Numbered from the stretch's first letter, positions 8,537-18,442 are shown. The stretch is DNA of 64,000 nt from Robertkochia sediminum (GCF_016786255.1 NZ_JADMKT010000064.1:1-64000); one strand, 5' to 3'. Made by a program: numbers and translations. Notes: a model not told the origin generated them from the sequence alone.

Positions 8537-10025
8537 AGTCCTTTTCCTGGTGACCCTGGTCGTAGTATTTCTTCTTGGACTTTTGGCGTCCAGTATAATC
8601 AATCGCAAGAGTGAAGCCAAGTTCAAATACGCGCCTAAGGTAAAGATCAGTCAGTACGAACCCAGAAATGCCGTTTGGGGAGAAAATTATCCTGCAGAAT
8701 ACCAATCGTCTTTGCAAACCTCAGACACCTCTTTTGTGTCTTACCAGGGAGGGTCGGCCATGAGAGATATGCTGGAAGAAGATCCCAATCTGGTGATCTT
8801 ATGGGCCGGATATGGCTTTGCTAAGGATTACAACCAGGGACGCGGACACTTTTACGCTGTTGAGGACATTCACAATACGCTGAGAACCGGCGGACCAAAA
8901 GGTCCGGGTGATGGCCCTATGCCGGCCACCTGCTGGACCTGTAAGAGTCCCGATGTACCCAGACTCATGAACGAGATCGGGGTAGCAGAGTTCTACAAGG
9001 GGAAATGGGCCGATAAAGGTGCCGAGATCGTAAACCCCATTGGATGTGCCGATTGTCACAACCCCGATAATATGAAATTGAGAATTACCCGCCCGGCATT
9101 GATCGAAGCCTTTGATGCCATGGGTAAGGATATTACCAAAGTAACTCACCAGGAAATGCGTTCGTTGGTTTGTGCCCAATGTCATGTGGAATACTATTTC
9201 AACAAAAACCTCCCGGGAAAAGAAGGTACGCCTTACCTGGTATTCCCATGGAAGAACGGGATGAAGGCTGAAGAAATGGAGGCATATTTTGATGAGATCG
9301 AATTTTCCGATTGGACGCATGCCTTAAGTAAAACCCCCATGCTCAAAGCGCAGCACCCGGGGTACGAAACCTACCTTACCGGAGTGCACGCCGACAGAGG
9401 GGTGAGTTGTGCCGATTGCCATATGCCTTATAAAAGCTCCGGCGGACAAAAATATACCGACCACCACCTTCAGTCGCCTTTAAACAACATCTCCAACGCA
9501 TGCCAGGTATGCCACCGGGAAGATGCCGAAAAACTTCGCGCCAATGTGTATGAGCGTCAGGCTAAGGCCAATGAGAACAGGCTTAAACTGGAGACCATGC
9601 TGGTGAAAGCCCACCTGGAAGCCAAAAAATGCTGGGACCTGGGCGCTACAGAAGAGCAGATGCAACCCATCCTGATGGATATTCGTCATGCCCAATGGCG
9701 ATGGGATTATGCGGCAGCCTCCCACGGAGCCTCGTTCCACTCCCCCGTAGAAACCGCCAGGGTGATCGGGAGCGGACTCGAAAAAGCTCAGGAAGCACGG
9801 GTAAAATTAGCCCGAATGCTGGCCAGCCTTGGTTTTAATCAAGAGGTTCCTGTTCCGGATATCTCCACCAAAGAGAAAGCTCAGGCCTTCCTGGGAATGG
9901 ATATGGAGAAACTCGAAGCTGAGAAAAAAGAATTCAAGGAAAATCTGCTGCCTAAGTGGCTGGAAGAAGCCCGTGAGCGCGAAAGCCAGATGGGAGTAGA
10001 TAAGGTAGCCGACGCTTCCAATTAA
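8526..10025 (+). CDS. nrfA: Ammonia-forming cytochrome c nitrite reductase
   Basis: NrfA is the periplasmic pentaheme enzyme that reduces nitrite to ammonia with six electrons, and can also act on sulfite and nitric oxide. The catalytic heme uses the diagnostic lysine motif CWTCK (136-140). Four more sites follow: CADCH (174), CAQCH (216), CADCH (295) and CQVCH (326). A signal anchor is at residues 5-25. The 499-residue length is normal. It follows nrfH with overlap and precedes the ResB/CcsA fusion gene. The usual nrfHA-ccsA order supports dissimilatory nitrite ammonification. Confidence 0.96.
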   Translation: MKNKVLFLVTLVVVFLLGLLASSIINRKSEAKFKYAPKVKISQYEPRNAVWGENYPAEYQSSLQTSDTSFVSYQGGSAMRDMLEEDPNLVILWAGYGFAKDYNQGRGHFYAVEDIHNTLRTGGPKGPGDGPMPATCWTCKSPDVPRLMNEIGVAEFYKGKWADKGAEIVNPIGCADCHNPDNMKLRITRPALIEAFDAMGKDITKVTHQEMRSLVCAQCHVEYYFNKNLPGKEGTPYLVFPWKNGMKAEEMEAYFDEIEFSDWTHALSKTPMLKAQHPGYETYLTGVHADRGVSCADCHMPYKSSGGQKYTDHHLQSPLNNISNACQVCHREDAEKLRANVYERQAKANENRLKLETMLVKAHLEAKKCWDLGATEEQMQPILMDIRHAQWRWDYAAASHGASFHSPVETARVIGSGLEKAQEARVKLARMLASLGFNQEVPVPDISTKEKAQAFLGMDMEKLEAEKKEFKENLLPKWLEEARERESQMGVDKVADASN

Positions 10026-10097
10026 CCGATACCACCACCAAACATATAGCAACAACCGCCCGTAATCAAATTTTTGAATCGATCTAAACTTTTGCTG

Positions 10098-13000
10098 ATG
10101 CAGAAATTGTATAAAGTATTTGCCTCGCCCCTGCTCGCCCTTATTTTATTGATGTTGTTTGCCATAGCCATGGCTACAGCCACCTTTGTGGAAAACGATT
10201 TCGGCACACCCACTGCCTGGGCGATCATCTATGACAGCTGGTGGTTCGAGCTTATTATGGTCGGACTCGCCCTCTGCTTCGTAGCGAACATATTCAAATA
10301 CAGGCTCTTTCGAAAAGAAAAATGGAGCATGCTGTTATTTCACCTGGCATTTATCATCATCATTCTCGGAGCTGCCATAACCCGCTACACCTCCGAAGGG
10401 GGAGTCATGCGTATTCGTGAAGGCGAGCAGTCGTCTACCATAATTTCTGATAAAACCTTTCTCAGGATCCATCTCACCAGCAACAGCATTCATCACGACT
10501 TTACCCAACCATTAAAGCTCATCCCGCTTCAGGATCCTTATCACTCCTGGAATACCGAGATCGACGGCCAACCCCTGGAGGTGCGTGTAGAAGGATTTAT
10601 TCCCGATGCCGAAACCCGCATCGTAGACGACCAAGAGCATGGAAAACCCATGATCGAAATGGTGGTGAGCAAAGGACAGGGAAGGGAAACCCTGCTGCTC
10701 GAATACGGCGAGACAGAGATCTTATCTCCCTCGATCAAAGTAGGATTTGAGGTGGATAGCCCGGGAGTAGTGAATATTCAACGATCGGAAGAAGGATTCA
10801 CGATGACCTCACCAACAGAACTTGACTTCTTCATCATGGCACAACAGGTCGCCGGAAAGATCAGCACAGACTCTGTACAACCCATGCAACTCAGAACACT
10901 GTATCGCAAAGGAGACATCTCTTTTGTGCCCTTAAATTATCACCCTAACGGCCGAATAGATTTTATAAGCACTTCCGAAAAACCGGGTAATAATGAAGAA
11001 ACCAAAGACGATATCGTCCAGGTCACACTCCAATTGGGAGAAGAAGAAGTTAGTACCAATCTCCTGTTCCGCTCCGGTTTTCTGCCCGTGCAACACCCCA
11101 TAGCGATAGGGCCATACACCGGTCACATTTCTTACGGGTCGGATGCCATAAACCTACCGTTCGCACTTTACCTGGAAGACTTCCAGCTGGAAAGGTACCC
11201 CGGTTCTACGAGTCCGTCGTCTTACGCCAGCGAAGTCAGGATCATTGAAGGAGAACAGCAGGAAAACTACAACATACATATGAACCATGTGCTGGATCAC
11301 CGGGGTTACCGTTTTTACCAGGCGAGCTACGACACCGACGAACTGGGTACCGTGCTGGCCGTAAATAAGGACCGTCCGGGTACGTATATCACCTATTTGG
11401 GATACCTGCTCATGGGGCTGGGGATGTTCCTTACACTCTTTGGGAAAGGCTCGCACTTTTGGGTGATCAACAAAAAACTTAAAAAATTAAAGCGCATCGG
11501 TACGGCCATCGTCGCACTAATAGCCATGCAATTCGCTGCAGCACAAAGTGAAGATGCTGAAGGGACCATTGCTCAGAATATCGTTTTCCCTATCGAACAG
11601 GCAGAAAATTTCTCCAGGGTGCTGGTCCAGGATCTCGACGGACGCATCAAACCGCTCAATTCTTTGGCGTCTGAATTCCTTAGAAAGATCTCCAGGAAGA
11701 ACTACCTTGAACTCGAGCAGTCCGGAAACTCCTTCCGGCTAACTCCAGACCAGGTATTTTTATCTATGCAAATGTACCCCGAGCAATGGCGAACCCTACC
11801 CCTGATCAAGGTAGATAGCAAGAAGCTCTCGCCCGTAACCGAAGAACTTCCGGAACACCCCAACGAACTGGTAGCCTTTAACGACCTGTTGGAAGCCGAT
11901 GGGAGTTACATCCTCTCTGAAGCTGTAGAAAAGGCCAATCTTAAAAAACCGGCAGAGCGCAATGAGACCGATAAAGAACTGATCAAGGTTGATGAACGAT
12001 TTAATATCGTTTTCGGTATCCTCCAGGGAGATTTTATGAAGATCTTCCCCAATAAGAATGATGAAAACGACACCTGGTTTGCGACCAATCACCACTTTCA
12101 GGACTTCTCCCCGGAAGATGCACGATTCGCGAAGAATGTACTTCCCTTGTATTTCCTGGACATACACAATGGCGACTATGCTGAGGCTTTTGAAAAGGCA
12201 CGATATATAAAAACCTACCAGGAGACCCTGGCAGCCGATATCATTCCCGGTGAGAAAAAGATCAACGCCGAACTCCTGTACAACGATTTGAACATTAACT
12301 TCTGGATGTTCCAGTTCCTGTTCACTATAGGAGCTGTATTACTGGTGCTTGCCATTACCTTCATCTTTAAGACGAATAAGTTCCTGAAAGTCCTTTGGAA
12401 TGGCGCCATCCTGATCACCCTGGTCGGATTCCTGGTCTTTACCGGAAACCTTATCCTCAGATGGTATATCGGCGGACATGCCCCTTGGAGTAACGGTTAC
12501 GAGATGTTGGTCTTTGTGGCCTGGGTATTGCTCCTATGCGGATTCCTCACCTTCAGGAAATCTGACTTTGCCTTACCGCTTGCCACCTTGTTCTCGGGAG
12601 CCTTACTATTTGTGAGTTACCTCGACTGGCTCAACCCGGAGATCACCAACCTCATGCCCGTACTAAAATCGTATTGGCTCAAGGTGCACGTGGCTACTAT
12701 TGTAAGCAGTTATGCCCCCCTGGCCCTTTCGGCCGTATTAGGGATCATGGTGCTTATCCTCATGATCATCCGCACCCCATCGATCGCGGGGAATGTAGAT
12801 AAACGCATCAAAGAACTCACCTATATCAATGAGATCTCCATGACCATCGGACTCTTTGTTCTGGCAGTGGGAACCTTTTTGGGAGGGGTCTGGGCCAACG
12901 AATCCTGGGGGCGCTACTGGGCGTGGGATCCTAAGGAAACCTGGGCGCTTATAAGCATCATCATATACAGTGTCGTACTTCATTTAAGGCTCATCCCAAA

Positions 13001-13223
13001 ACTCCACAATCCCTATGTAGTCAATGCGAGCAGTATGTTTGCCTTCTGGTCGATCATCATGACCTCCTTTGGGGTGAACTACTATTTATCAGGCCTCCAT
13101 AGCTACGCTGCAGGAGATCCAATGCCGGTACCTACGTTTGTCTATGTGATCGCAGCCCTTATGATACTTTTATCGGTAATGGCTTGGTTTCGTTTTGGAA
13201 AGAAGGTGACCCTACGCCTGTAA
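10098..13223 (+). CDS. Fused ResB/CcsA system II cytochrome c biogenesis protein (NrfI-like)
   Basis: This large membrane protein, about 1041 residues, exports heme and attaches it to CXXCH apocytochromes. The N-terminal ResB part has membrane segments near residues 10-30, 50-70 and 85-105, then a long periplasmic domain and another membrane helix near 435-455. The C-terminal CcsA part has several helices and the tryptophan-rich WWD heme-handling motif WGRYWAWDPKETWALIS. ATG at 10098 (MQKLYKVFASPLL) is preferred to a TTG 24 bases earlier. As the third gene after nrfHA it is likely dedicated to NrfA/NrfH, and may also serve the TsdA and dodecaheme cytochromes nearby. Fusion of ResB and CcsA is usual in Bacteroidota and epsilonproteobacteria. 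Confidence 0.93.
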   Translation: MQKLYKVFASPLLALILLMLFAIAMATATFVENDFGTPTAWAIIYDSWWFELIMVGLALCFVANIFKYRLFRKEKWSMLLFHLAFIIIILGAAITRYTSEGGVMRIREGEQSSTIISDKTFLRIHLTSNSIHHDFTQPLKLIPLQDPYHSWNTEIDGQPLEVRVEGFIPDAETRIVDDQEHGKPMIEMVVSKGQGRETLLLEYGETEILSPSIKVGFEVDSPGVVNIQRSEEGFTMTSPTELDFFIMAQQVAGKISTDSVQPMQLRTLYRKGDISFVPLNYHPNGRIDFISTSEKPGNNEETKDDIVQVTLQLGEEEVSTNLLFRSGFLPVQHPIAIGPYTGHISYGSDAINLPFALYLEDFQLERYPGSTSPSSYASEVRIIEGEQQENYNIHMNHVLDHRGYRFYQASYDTDELGTVLAVNKDRPGTYITYLGYLLMGLGMFLTLFGKGSHFWVINKKLKKLKRIGTAIVALIAMQFAAAQSEDAEGTIAQNIVFPIEQAENFSRVLVQDLDGRIKPLNSLASEFLRKISRKNYLELEQSGNSFRLTPDQVFLSMQMYPEQWRTLPLIKVDSKKLSPVTEELPEHPNELVAFNDLLEADGSYILSEAVEKANLKKPAERNETDKELIKVDERFNIVFGILQGDFMKIFPNKNDENDTWFATNHHFQDFSPEDARFAKNVLPLYFLDIHNGDYAEAFEKARYIKTYQETLAADIIPGEKKINAELLYNDLNINFWMFQFLFTIGAVLLVLAITFIFKTNKFLKVLWNGAILITLVGFLVFTGNLILRWYIGGHAPWSNGYEMLVFVAWVLLLCGFLTFRKSDFALPLATLFSGALLFVSYLDWLNPEITNLMPVLKSYWLKVHVATIVSSYAPLALSAVLGIMVLILMIIRTPSIAGNVDKRIKELTYINEISMTIGLFVLAVGTFLGGVWANESWGRYWAWDPKETWALISIIIYSVVLHLRLIPKLHNPYVVNASSMFAFWSIIMTSFGVNYYLSGLHSYAAGDPMPVPTFVYVIAALMILLSVMAWFRFGKKVTLRL

Positions 13224-13297
13224 GTAACAGTATTCGAAATTATATTCCATACGAGTTGAATGTCTCACATATAGCCCTTATGAATTAAGAACCGGTA

Positions 13298-14644
13298 TTA
13301 GAAGTTATAGTTCAAAACCAGGTTGATGTTCCACATATCGGCCTTATTGATAATGAAGTTGGGATTATCGGGATAGTCCCCATTGGCCACCTTATAGGTT
13401 ACCAGAAGCTCAGGCCGGAATCCTTTTAACTTATCGAACTCAAAGAAGAGGTCGGCATTAAAATGGGCATAGCTGGAAAAAGCGTACTTATTGAGCGCAG
13501 GATCGGTGGTGGAATCTTTCCAGTTTTGCCCGGCGCTCCAAAAGGCCTTCATACGGGTGCGTAATTTGGAAAAATAGGTATTGGTATGAAAGTAGGCCAC
13601 CAGGGCGTGATTCCCGGCTGTACCCTCGCTGCGCTCGCGCTTTTGAAAGCTAAAAAGAAATTCTCGCCCCCATTCTCTGGGAAAAAGAAAACGCCCCGCT
13701 CCGGTAATACGGTCATAGGCAAGAGACAATGAAGAACGCTTCATCTTGTAGGTTACTCTTCCCCCGATAACATCAGAAAATTTATTACTAAAATAGGTCA
13801 ATGAATCTATGGCATTCCCCCCGTTGTTCACCCGGTTTTGGTGCAACCACTCCACCTCTGCCTTCCAGCGATCGCTTAGGTCATACCCGGATCGCACGTA
13901 GAAAGAATTAAACACATTATCTACGTACAGGTCCCAAACATTAAGGGTCATCTTTTCGCCCAGATCGAAATCTGCACTGGCTACGGCAATAAGATCAGAG
14001 TTTACATTCTCCAGGTATCCTGAAGGATCTCCAACGACATCCCGACCTACCGGGTAGAGGCCAATACTTTCTCCTATATTGTAGAACCTGGCTGTAGACC
14101 GGGGAGCTATTCTCCCTATGAGTCCCAGTTGCAAATGAGTATGATCGCCGGGGCTATAGGTATACCATACACCTTCTACCAGGGTTGGGATCATTCGGCC
14201 ATCCTGTGCATTCAAGAATGGGGTATTCACCTTCATCCTTCCCAGCTGAATTTCGTGATGATTCGACCTGTATCCCAGGTAAAATTCACCCACAAGCCAT
14301 ATAAAGGGATCTTCAATATCAGTAACATCGAAAAGCCCCACCTCGTAGCGGCTGGTTTTTCCTGTGGTTCTATCGGCAAGGGTAAGGTCTTGAATTTGCA
14401 GATTTGCAGAAGTATAGAATGCAGCCCCAATGCGCCACCGGTCAGAAAAGCGATATTGATAACGTATATGCCCTCCTGTGGCCATGGCGTAGTAGTCCTT
14501 GAGATCGCCCTTGTTTTGGGTGGTCATGTAGAAGGTTCTCCACTGTCCGCTCAATGTTCCGCGGTAGGGTCTGTTCTGTTCCTCCTGGGATCGGAGGGAT
14601 AGACTGATCAGCAAGAAAATGAAGATCAGGGCCGGTTTGTACAT
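13298..14644 (-). CDS. OprD-like outer-membrane porin, partner of TsdA
   Basis: A 448-residue secreted beta-barrel protein with signal peptide (MYKPALIFIFLLISLSLRS) and OprD/major-outer-membrane-protein-like repeats: RYQYRFSDRWRIGAAFYTS, EIQLGRMKVNTPFLNAQDGRMIPTLVEGVWYTY. The C terminus ends in an aromatic beta strand (NLVLNYNF), as needed for outer-membrane assembly. The start codon overlaps the stop of the tsdA-like gene by one base, so the two are co-translated. The pairing suggests it admits the substrate or releases the product (thiosulfate or tetrathionate) of the diheme enzyme, an inference from context. Confidence 0.8.
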   Translation of the reverse strand: MYKPALIFIFLLISLSLRSQEEQNRPYRGTLSGQWRTFYMTTQNKGDLKDYYAMATGGHIRYQYRFSDRWRIGAAFYTSANLQIQDLTLADRTTGKTSRYEVGLFDVTDIEDPFIWLVGEFYLGYRSNHHEIQLGRMKVNTPFLNAQDGRMIPTLVEGVWYTYSPGDHTHLQLGLIGRIAPRSTARFYNIGESIGLYPVGRDVVGDPSGYLENVNSDLIAVASADFDLGEKMTLNVWDLYVDNVFNSFYVRSGYDLSDRWKAEVEWLHQNRVNNGGNAIDSLTYFSNKFSDVIGGRVTYKMKRSSLSLAYDRITGAGRFLFPREWGREFLFSFQKRERSEGTAGNHALVAYFHTNTYFSKLRTRMKAFWSAGQNWKDSTTDPALNKYAFSSYAHFNADLFFEFDKLKGFRPELLVTYKVANGDYPDNPNFIINKADMWNINLVLNYNF

Positions 14645-15672
14645 TACTTTGTTTTTGTGATTCCGTATTCCTTCTTGTAGTACTCCATGATCGGCTTGAA
14701 GGGTCCGTATTTGTGTTGTTGCGGACTAAATTCGTCGCTCCACGGGCCATAAGGTGTCGATACGGGTTTCAGCTTTTTATCCGGAAAGTCTTCTGCCAGG
14801 TTACCTTTTTCGGGACGCATAAAACTGTTGATATAGCCGGCCACGTGATAGGCCTCCTCATCGGTGAGTTTAGGGTTATCCCATGTAGCTTCAAGATAGG
14901 GCATATTAGACTTGATAAATTCGGCAGCGGTGATCACGCGGTGCATCCCTGCCCCGTTATTATAGGTGTCTGTACCCCATAAGGGCGGATAAACATACCC
15001 CGGGCCATCGGGCTTTGGAGCTCCCTGACCATTCTCACCGTGGCAGATCACACAATGCTGGGTATATACGGCCTTTCCTTTTTCCAGATCTACCGCTTCT
15101 TCCGGGATCACCAGCTTTGGATACCCCTTGAATTTTGCTACCTGATCTTCAGGCAGCCCATTCCCCAGCCAGTCCATATAGGCGACCATGGCCTTCATTT
15201 CTTTACCTGTTCCAGGTAATTTCCTTCCATTCATACTTCGCTCCATACAACCGTTAATACGTTCTTCGATGGTGCCGATCTTGTTTTCCCTGCCCCGAAA
15301 CTGCGGATAGCGTTGGGTGACACCCACCCATGATGCCGATCCGGCCTGGGTACCTCCGGCGAGGTGGCAATTGGTACAGGAAAGGGTGTTTCCTGTATAG
15401 CGCATTTCCGGATCTTCCACTCCGGGACCGATCCATCGCGCTGTTTCGGACAACAGCAAGTAGCCGTACTTGACATCGGGATCCATGACACCTGCAGCAA
15501 ATTCTTCCTCAGGAACCTTTAATTCCCAGGTAGTGGGTTCGGTATTTAAAAATGAAAATAATTGCGGATTATAACTGTAGTAAAAGATAAAGACCGATAC
15601 CAGCATAATGAGCCCCATAAGCAGGGCCAGCTTTTTTCGCAGTGATTCGATAAGGGTGCCAAAATCTTCCAT
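14644..15672 (-). CDS. tsdA: Membrane-anchored diheme cytochrome c, thiosulfate dehydrogenase (TsdA) family
   Basis: TsdA enzymes interconvert thiosulfate and tetrathionate in the periplasm. Here an N-terminal membrane anchor (about 15-35) is followed by two c-type domains with CTNCH (99-103) and CVICH (207-211). Between them is the TsdA signature ERINGCMERSMNGRKLP; its Cys142 matches the position of the unusual Cys axial ligand of heme 1 in characterised TsdA. EMKAMVAYMDWLG after it is also family-typical. The membrane anchor differs from soluble TsdA and suggests direct electron exchange with membrane cytochromes or quinol-linked partners. It is co-transcribed with the porin at 13298 behind a Crp/Fnr-type dyad. 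Direction (oxidation or tetrathionate reduction) is unknown. Confidence 0.86.
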   Translation of the reverse strand: MEDFGTLIESLRKKLALLMGLIMLVSVFIFYYSYNPQLFSFLNTEPTTWELKVPEEEFAAGVMDPDVKYGYLLLSETARWIGPGVEDPEMRYTGNTLSCTNCHLAGGTQAGSASWVGVTQRYPQFRGRENKIGTIEERINGCMERSMNGRKLPGTGKEMKAMVAYMDWLGNGLPEDQVAKFKGYPKLVIPEEAVDLEKGKAVYTQHCVICHGENGQGAPKPDGPGYVYPPLWGTDTYNNGAGMHRVITAAEFIKSNMPYLEATWDNPKLTDEEAYHVAGYINSFMRPEKGNLAEDFPDKKLKPVSTPYGPWSDEFSPQQHKYGPFKPIMEYYKKEYGITKTK

Positions 15673-15735
15673 TGCTATGGTGTTTTATCTTCCTATTGCT
15701 CAGAAACAAAGTTAAGATAAAGACCAGAGAGGCTC

Positions 15736-15751
15736 TGTGATAAATGTTACA
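15736..15751. promoter_or_regulatory. Crp/Fnr-type operator variant, TGTGATAAATGTTACA
   Basis: The dyad TGTGAT-AAAT-GTTACA differs by one base from TGTNAC-N4-GTNACA and lies 64 bases before the tsdA ATG. It is a weaker member of the family of sites seen in this window. Confidence 0.45.
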
Positions 15752-15834
15752 TAACGTACGGATATTCGGCAAGTTAGCTTTTAACAGCGTGTTAAAGCAG
15801 TATCGATCGCATGAAAAGCAGACTGTATCATGTA

Positions 15835-15866
15835 AAAAAAGCCTCCCGGTATGGAAGGCTTTTTCT
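15835..15866 (-). terminator. Rho-independent terminator of the copper-receptor operon
   Basis: On the minus strand GCCTTCC and GGGAGGC form a stem around ATACC, followed by a run of seven T residues. It lies about 20 bases past the stop of the TonB-dependent receptor and separates it from the tsdA promoter. Confidence 0.75.
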
Positions 15867-15886
15867 TGTATGATATAGATACGGTA

Positions 15887-17998
15887 TTAAAAACGGTATT
15901 GCAGGAAAACGGAAATATTTCTTCCCGGATCGGTGATCGGGGTTCTTTGGAACCCTTGCTGGTTCACAAATGAGAAATTAAGGTGGTCGCTATAGGTCTC
16001 ATCGAAAAGATTGAGCGCTGCAACCCCCAGGCTAATGCCTTTCCAGGGTTTAACACCGGCGCGTATGTCTGTGGTTTGATATGCCGGGGTGCTGGTCTCT
16101 CCAAAGGAAGGGGCGATCTCATCTTGCGCAGAAACAAAATTCTGATCAATACCCAACCAGTACTTTTTCCCTTCGTACATGAACTGTACACGACTGCGTA
16201 ATGGAGGTGTTAGCGGAAGGGACTCTCCCAGGTCTTCGTTCCTGGTGTAAACATAAGCCATGAATCCGTTGAGGCTTAGCTCAGGAGTCAATTCAAAACC
16301 TACCTCGGCTTCTGCTCCGTACTTGTAGGCCTTATCGAGGTTTGTAAAACGCTTTACCTCACTTGGCTGTGCCATAGGCATGTATTTACGATCCAGCTCC
16401 GGATCGATCACGGCAACGATATAATTCTCAAAACGCGAGTAATATCCGGAAACCCCGTAATTGAATGCATGCAATCCTTTAAATGCCGGTTCCACTTTTC
16501 CTCTGAGGGCTACCTCAACCTGGTTGTTCACCTCGGCATCAAGGTTAGGATTACCCACGTATTCATAGGGATCCTGCCCCACTGTAAAATGATTGATATA
16601 CCTTTCGATCATATTTGCCGAACGCATCCCTCTACCATAAGCCACTTCCAAAAGCATTCCCTGCTGAATTCTGTACTTCAGGGAAGCTGTTCCGCTCAGG
16701 TTGTATTCGGTGCGCTGGTCCAATTCCGGATAGAGCGCTGCAAAATCGGCCTCAGGGTCGCGGATATCCGAGGCCACGATATCATATCGGATACCGGTGG
16801 TTAAGGTAAGATCGTTCGAAAGCTGCCAGTTCCCTTCGGAGAACAAACCATAGTCGTTTACATAGGAATCCTGCCAAACCTTATCATTAAACACCCTTGG
16901 TTCCGGTAACAGGTCTCCTGCCATATTGCGTTTTACCATGCGGGTACGACCTCCATCGCGAAATACGAGTTGGGCATCGACTCCGGAAAACACTTTTAAA
17001 TGAGACACCGGACTCCAGGTTACTTCGACCTTACCGCCCATAGTTGTAGCCTCCACGGCTGCTACAGCCTCGGTCATCATAAAACTCGGCCTCAGGGCAT
17101 TGGTCATGATATGATCTACATACGAATAGTAGGCCTTGGCGTGCAGATTACTCACCTTTTCACTCACGTTCTTACGGGTATAATCAAGGGAGATCATGCT
17201 GGAGTTATCTTCTTCTGTATCCATAGGCAGGGCCGCATGTAAGACGTCTCTTCCGAAAGATTGTCGCCACTTTAACTGCAGGTAATCGTTTGGTGTAAAC
17301 GCATAGCCGGTATGTACGGCATAATCTGTACTGCGAAAAGCAGATGGGATCTCTGTTCCATCACCATCTTCATAATTACCAAAATCGCGGTAGGTACCTT
17401 CTAAAGAAATATCGAATTGCTTGCCAACATGAGCAAGATGCAACATTTCTACATGCGAATTCCCATTACCTTCATATCCTGTACTAAAACTACCCTGGAG
17501 TCCGCGCTCATTACGATCAGGGCGTTTACTCACCAGGTTGATCACCCCTCCGAAATTCGCACCATAGCGCACAGAATAAGGTCCTTTGATCACCTGGATA
17601 TTTTCAATTGACTCAGGCACTACGTGGGTCGTAATGGGGTCCATGCGATTCGGACAGGCATGCATGACCTTTGTACCTCCGTCAAATTGCACATTGAGCT
17701 GCTCGTATTGGGCTGCACGGAAAGAAGGATCTATGGCGTAATTCCCCCTTTTTACCAGGGAGAATCCGTTGAGATTATTGAACATATCGGCTACGTTTCG
17801 GGGCTGTACCACCCGCTTCATATAATCGTAGTGTTCTGTGCTCATTACAGGGTCCTGAAGTTTGTTACCATAAAGGATCACAGCCCCTAAGGTATTGATG
17901 GTATTTTGGGTGGTATCAACCGCCACCGGCTCTGCCTCCTGACCAAAGGCCATAGCAGTAGTAAGCATCAGTACAGATGCCTTGATTAGCTGTTTCAT
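15887..17998 (-). CDS. TonB-dependent outer-membrane copper receptor, OprC/NosA type
   Basis: The 703-residue protein has a signal peptide (ending near AMAFG), a plug domain (about 55-160) and a 22-strand-type barrel ending in NISVFLQYRF. The plug holds CPNRM (C115 to M119) within MHACPNRMDP, and a HIM triplet occurs at H296-M298. The spacing (181 residues) matches the CxxxM-HxM copper site of Pseudomonas OprC almost exactly. I therefore expect it to import copper across the outer membrane with TonB energy. The upstream gene on the same strand encodes a small Cys-containing protein, and a Crp/Fnr-type dyad precedes that gene. No copper enzyme such as NosZ is in this window, so the copper-dependent process served is not known. 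Confidence 0.88.
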   Translation of the reverse strand: MKQLIKASVLMLTTAMAFGQEAEPVAVDTTQNTINTLGAVILYGNKLQDPVMSTEHYDYMKRVVQPRNVADMFNNLNGFSLVKRGNYAIDPSFRAAQYEQLNVQFDGGTKVMHACPNRMDPITTHVVPESIENIQVIKGPYSVRYGANFGGVINLVSKRPDRNERGLQGSFSTGYEGNGNSHVEMLHLAHVGKQFDISLEGTYRDFGNYEDGDGTEIPSAFRSTDYAVHTGYAFTPNDYLQLKWRQSFGRDVLHAALPMDTEEDNSSMISLDYTRKNVSEKVSNLHAKAYYSYVDHIMTNALRPSFMMTEAVAAVEATTMGGKVEVTWSPVSHLKVFSGVDAQLVFRDGGRTRMVKRNMAGDLLPEPRVFNDKVWQDSYVNDYGLFSEGNWQLSNDLTLTTGIRYDIVASDIRDPEADFAALYPELDQRTEYNLSGTASLKYRIQQGMLLEVAYGRGMRSANMIERYINHFTVGQDPYEYVGNPNLDAEVNNQVEVALRGKVEPAFKGLHAFNYGVSGYYSRFENYIVAVIDPELDRKYMPMAQPSEVKRFTNLDKAYKYGAEAEVGFELTPELSLNGFMAYVYTRNEDLGESLPLTPPLRSRVQFMYEGKKYWLGIDQNFVSAQDEIAPSFGETSTPAYQTTDIRAGVKPWKGISLGVAALNLFDETYSDHLNFSFVNQQGFQRTPITDPGRNISVFLQYRF

Positions 17999-18055
17999 TA
18001 CTAGTATAATTAGGTTATAAATTATCGGAACCTGTTAGGGTTCTTCACACCGGAA

Positions 18056-18442
18056 TTATGCAGCAACAGCGTTGGGCGGATGGAATACCGCCTTGGAAAG
18101 TAATAGGTGATAAAAGTTAATGTAACTGCCATACGACAAGATCTCAGGTTCCTCTAAAACAGGCTGGGTCTTGTTTTCAAAAGCAACGAACAAAATGTTC
18201 TTAGGCCAGGAAAAGTGTTCTTTAGGCAGCGGATTCTCTTCGGTATCGGCCTCCTGTAACATCTTTGCCAGGTAACATTTCCCGTCACAGTTGAGTTCCG
18301 GACGATCCTTGTTCTCACAAAGTCGCTCGATAAAATCGTCTGTAGCAGTGATGTAGTAGAGGTACGTCGCAGGAACCCTTAAATTGTGCGCCAGCACAAT
18401 GAGGGTGAACAGCAGTAGTATGAGCTGAGGACGCAGTTTCAT
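18056..18442 (-). CDS. Small Cys-containing membrane or exported protein of the copper-receptor operon
   Basis: A 128-residue protein with an N-terminal hydrophobic segment (LILLLFTLIVLAHNL) and a short motif ERLCENKDRPELNCDGKCYLAKML containing three Cys. No named family was recognised, though similar small proteins are familiar next to TonB receptors in Bacteroidota. ATG at 18442 (MKLRPQL) is preferred over a TTG seven codons earlier. It lies 57 bases before the copper receptor gene, on the same strand, and right behind a perfect TGTNAC dyad. Metal binding by the Cys cluster is a reasonable guess, not shown. Confidence 0.75.
   Translation of the reverse strand: MKLRPQLILLLFTLIVLAHNLRVPATYLYYITATDDFIERLCENKDRPELNCDGKCYLAKMLQEADTEENPLPKEHFSWPKNILFVAFENKTQPVLEEPEILSYGSYINFYHLLLSKAVFHPPNAVAA

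Noticed and set aside
15887-17998. Copper receptor serving nitrous oxide reductase
   Set aside because: OprC/NosA relatives can serve NosZ, but no nosZ or nos maturation gene is in the window, so the link is not claimed.
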